A stretch of 64,000 nt of DNA from Gossypium raimondii (lineage: Eukaryota > Streptophyta > Magnoliopsida > Malvales > Malvaceae), in the NCBI RefSeq assembly GCF_025698545.1, contig NC_068570.1:1736001-1800000 (forward strand), given 5' to 3'. Positions within the stretch are counted from its first letter, which is position 1. Each line of letters opens with the position of its first letter. The translations under genes and the position numbers were made by a program. The notes beneath the pieces were generated by a model. The model ran no database searches. It was not told where the DNA came from and saw nothing but the letters and a program-made list of their open reading frames with translations. Below, piece after piece: positions 62,939-64,000 of the stretch.

Positions 62939-64000
62939 TTACTAGAACGGATGGAAGTAGTTGCCCAAAAGAAAATATACAATATAGAAAAGGATTCATT
63001 TACACCAACATAAAATTAACATCTTCCTTATTATTCATTTTAAAGAATTATATTTCTTGTTTGTATCCAAATATATATAACATAAAAATATTTCCGAAAA
63101 GACTTTAAAAAAGAAAAAGAAAAAAGGAGCCGAACCAAAGCTCTGGAAAATCCCACAACCTAATTGCAAAATTGAAAGCATCCCCATGATTGAAACCCCA
63201 CAATCCAGCACATGTTATTTCTCCAACACATTGAAAAAAGGTTTTAATTTTATCATCAAAAGGGTTATTACCAATAAGAGGGCACACAAAGATCTTTATC
63301 AGCAATTTTGGTGTTTTATTTACGGCAGAAAAATTATATGATGGTTGACAAGATAAAAAGAATCCAATTTAGATTTTCTTTTTGTAATAATTATGATGTT
63401 TGAAATTAATTATTATGATGCAGGTCTCTTATAAGCACAATTTCAGATTTATGAATGTGATGAGTTCAAATCATCTTAAAACCTAACAACAATGTCAAAA
63501 GCTAAGCAAAGCAAATTAAAATTCGATAAAAGACAAGATTCGAAGACGAATTTTTTCGAGGAAAGGGGGAATGATACATGCACGGGTGGTTTGAAATTTA
63601 TTAAATTCCAATCACCAAAGTTGTCAATTTTCAAACTTGGAAAATTAATAGATTTGCAACGACTTTTTAAATGAGATCCTGACATTTTTGGGTTGAGATG
63701 TCCCATGGCGATTGAAGATCGGTCGTGCATGTATCACATTACATTTATATGAATAATGAAAAACCTTAGATATTAAATTGTACTAATGAAACAACATGGT
63801 GCACTGTTTACAGTTAATTTTTTTGATAATTGGGTTAAAAACTTTTTGCTGGTAAGAATAGAATGAAATGGGGACAAAGATTGGTGCTTTGATAAAAATA
63901 AAAATAAAAGGTTGAGAATTAATTTTTAGTGATGTGGAAGCATGTGGGGTAGAAAGCACATGGGGGAATATGTTAAAAGAATAATGCAAATTCCTACATT
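62939..64000. other. Intergenic, nothing recognised
   Basis: AT-rich sequence with short frames lacking recognisable domains on either strand. The window ends here. Confidence 0.4.

Overview
The window is plant nuclear DNA. It is AT-rich, has spliced genes with GT..AG introns, and is full of LTR retrotransposons and short inverted-repeat elements. Protein similarity (a plant-type poly(A)-binding protein, a BAHD acyltransferase of the At3g50280 type, a DREB-type ERF, a UGT73-type glucosyltransferase) and the repeat types suggest a Malvaceae genome, most likely cotton (Gossypium). The species is inferred from memory, not from a search.

Layout. 1-3.5 kb: intergenic, with the 3' tip of an old LTR. 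3.5-17.4 kb: a BAHD acyltransferase cluster with one intact gene (13470-14837, minus) and three broken relatives. One of these is split by a young-looking Copia element (4738-9415) with 183/181 bp LTRs and a GTAAC target duplication; its gag-pol is riddled with stops. 15.6-16.8 kb: a partial copy of the neighbouring PABP gene, fused head-on to a BAHD fragment. 18.0-21.7 kb: an intact nine-exon poly(A)-binding protein gene (minus). 23.7-27.1 kb: a 3.4 kb solo Gypsy-type LTR with TATTG target duplications, containing a tandem array of hairpin-forming 46/36 bp units. 27-35 kb: mostly intergenic, with a long-TIR MITE and LTR remnants, ending in a 0.75 kb foldback element. 35.3-39.5 kb: a 2.09 kb direct tandem duplication carrying an ERF repressor gene; the two copies differ essentially only in homopolymer lengths. 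40.8-41.3 kb: a GC-rich TIR element with TA target sites. 45.1-46.3 kb: a single-exon, plastid-type NYN/C2H2 protein gene (minus). 46.6-50.7 kb: a mitochondrial ATP synthase subunit d gene lacking its second exon, with three MED23 exons in its place. This block is bracketed by inverted GTTTGGTT-type termini and TAA trinucleotides. 52.9-55.0 kb: a two-exon membrane-anchored SPRY gene (plus). 56.7-57.4 kb: a Copia gag remnant. 58.3-59.8 kb: an intact UDP-glycosyltransferase (plus). 60.0-62.4 kb: a gag-only, non-autonomous Copia-type (TR-GAG-like) element. 62.7-62.9 kb: a Copia 5' fragment.

The genes do not form one pathway. The main theme is structural: gene fragments are duplicated, captured, inverted and fused by transposable elements. 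The strongest candidates for something undescribed are the ATPQ/MED23 composite at 46.6-50.7 kb (a possible Pack-type transposon), the PABP-BAHD chimera, the hairpin satellite inside the solo LTR, and the ERF tandem duplication, which may be an assembly artefact.
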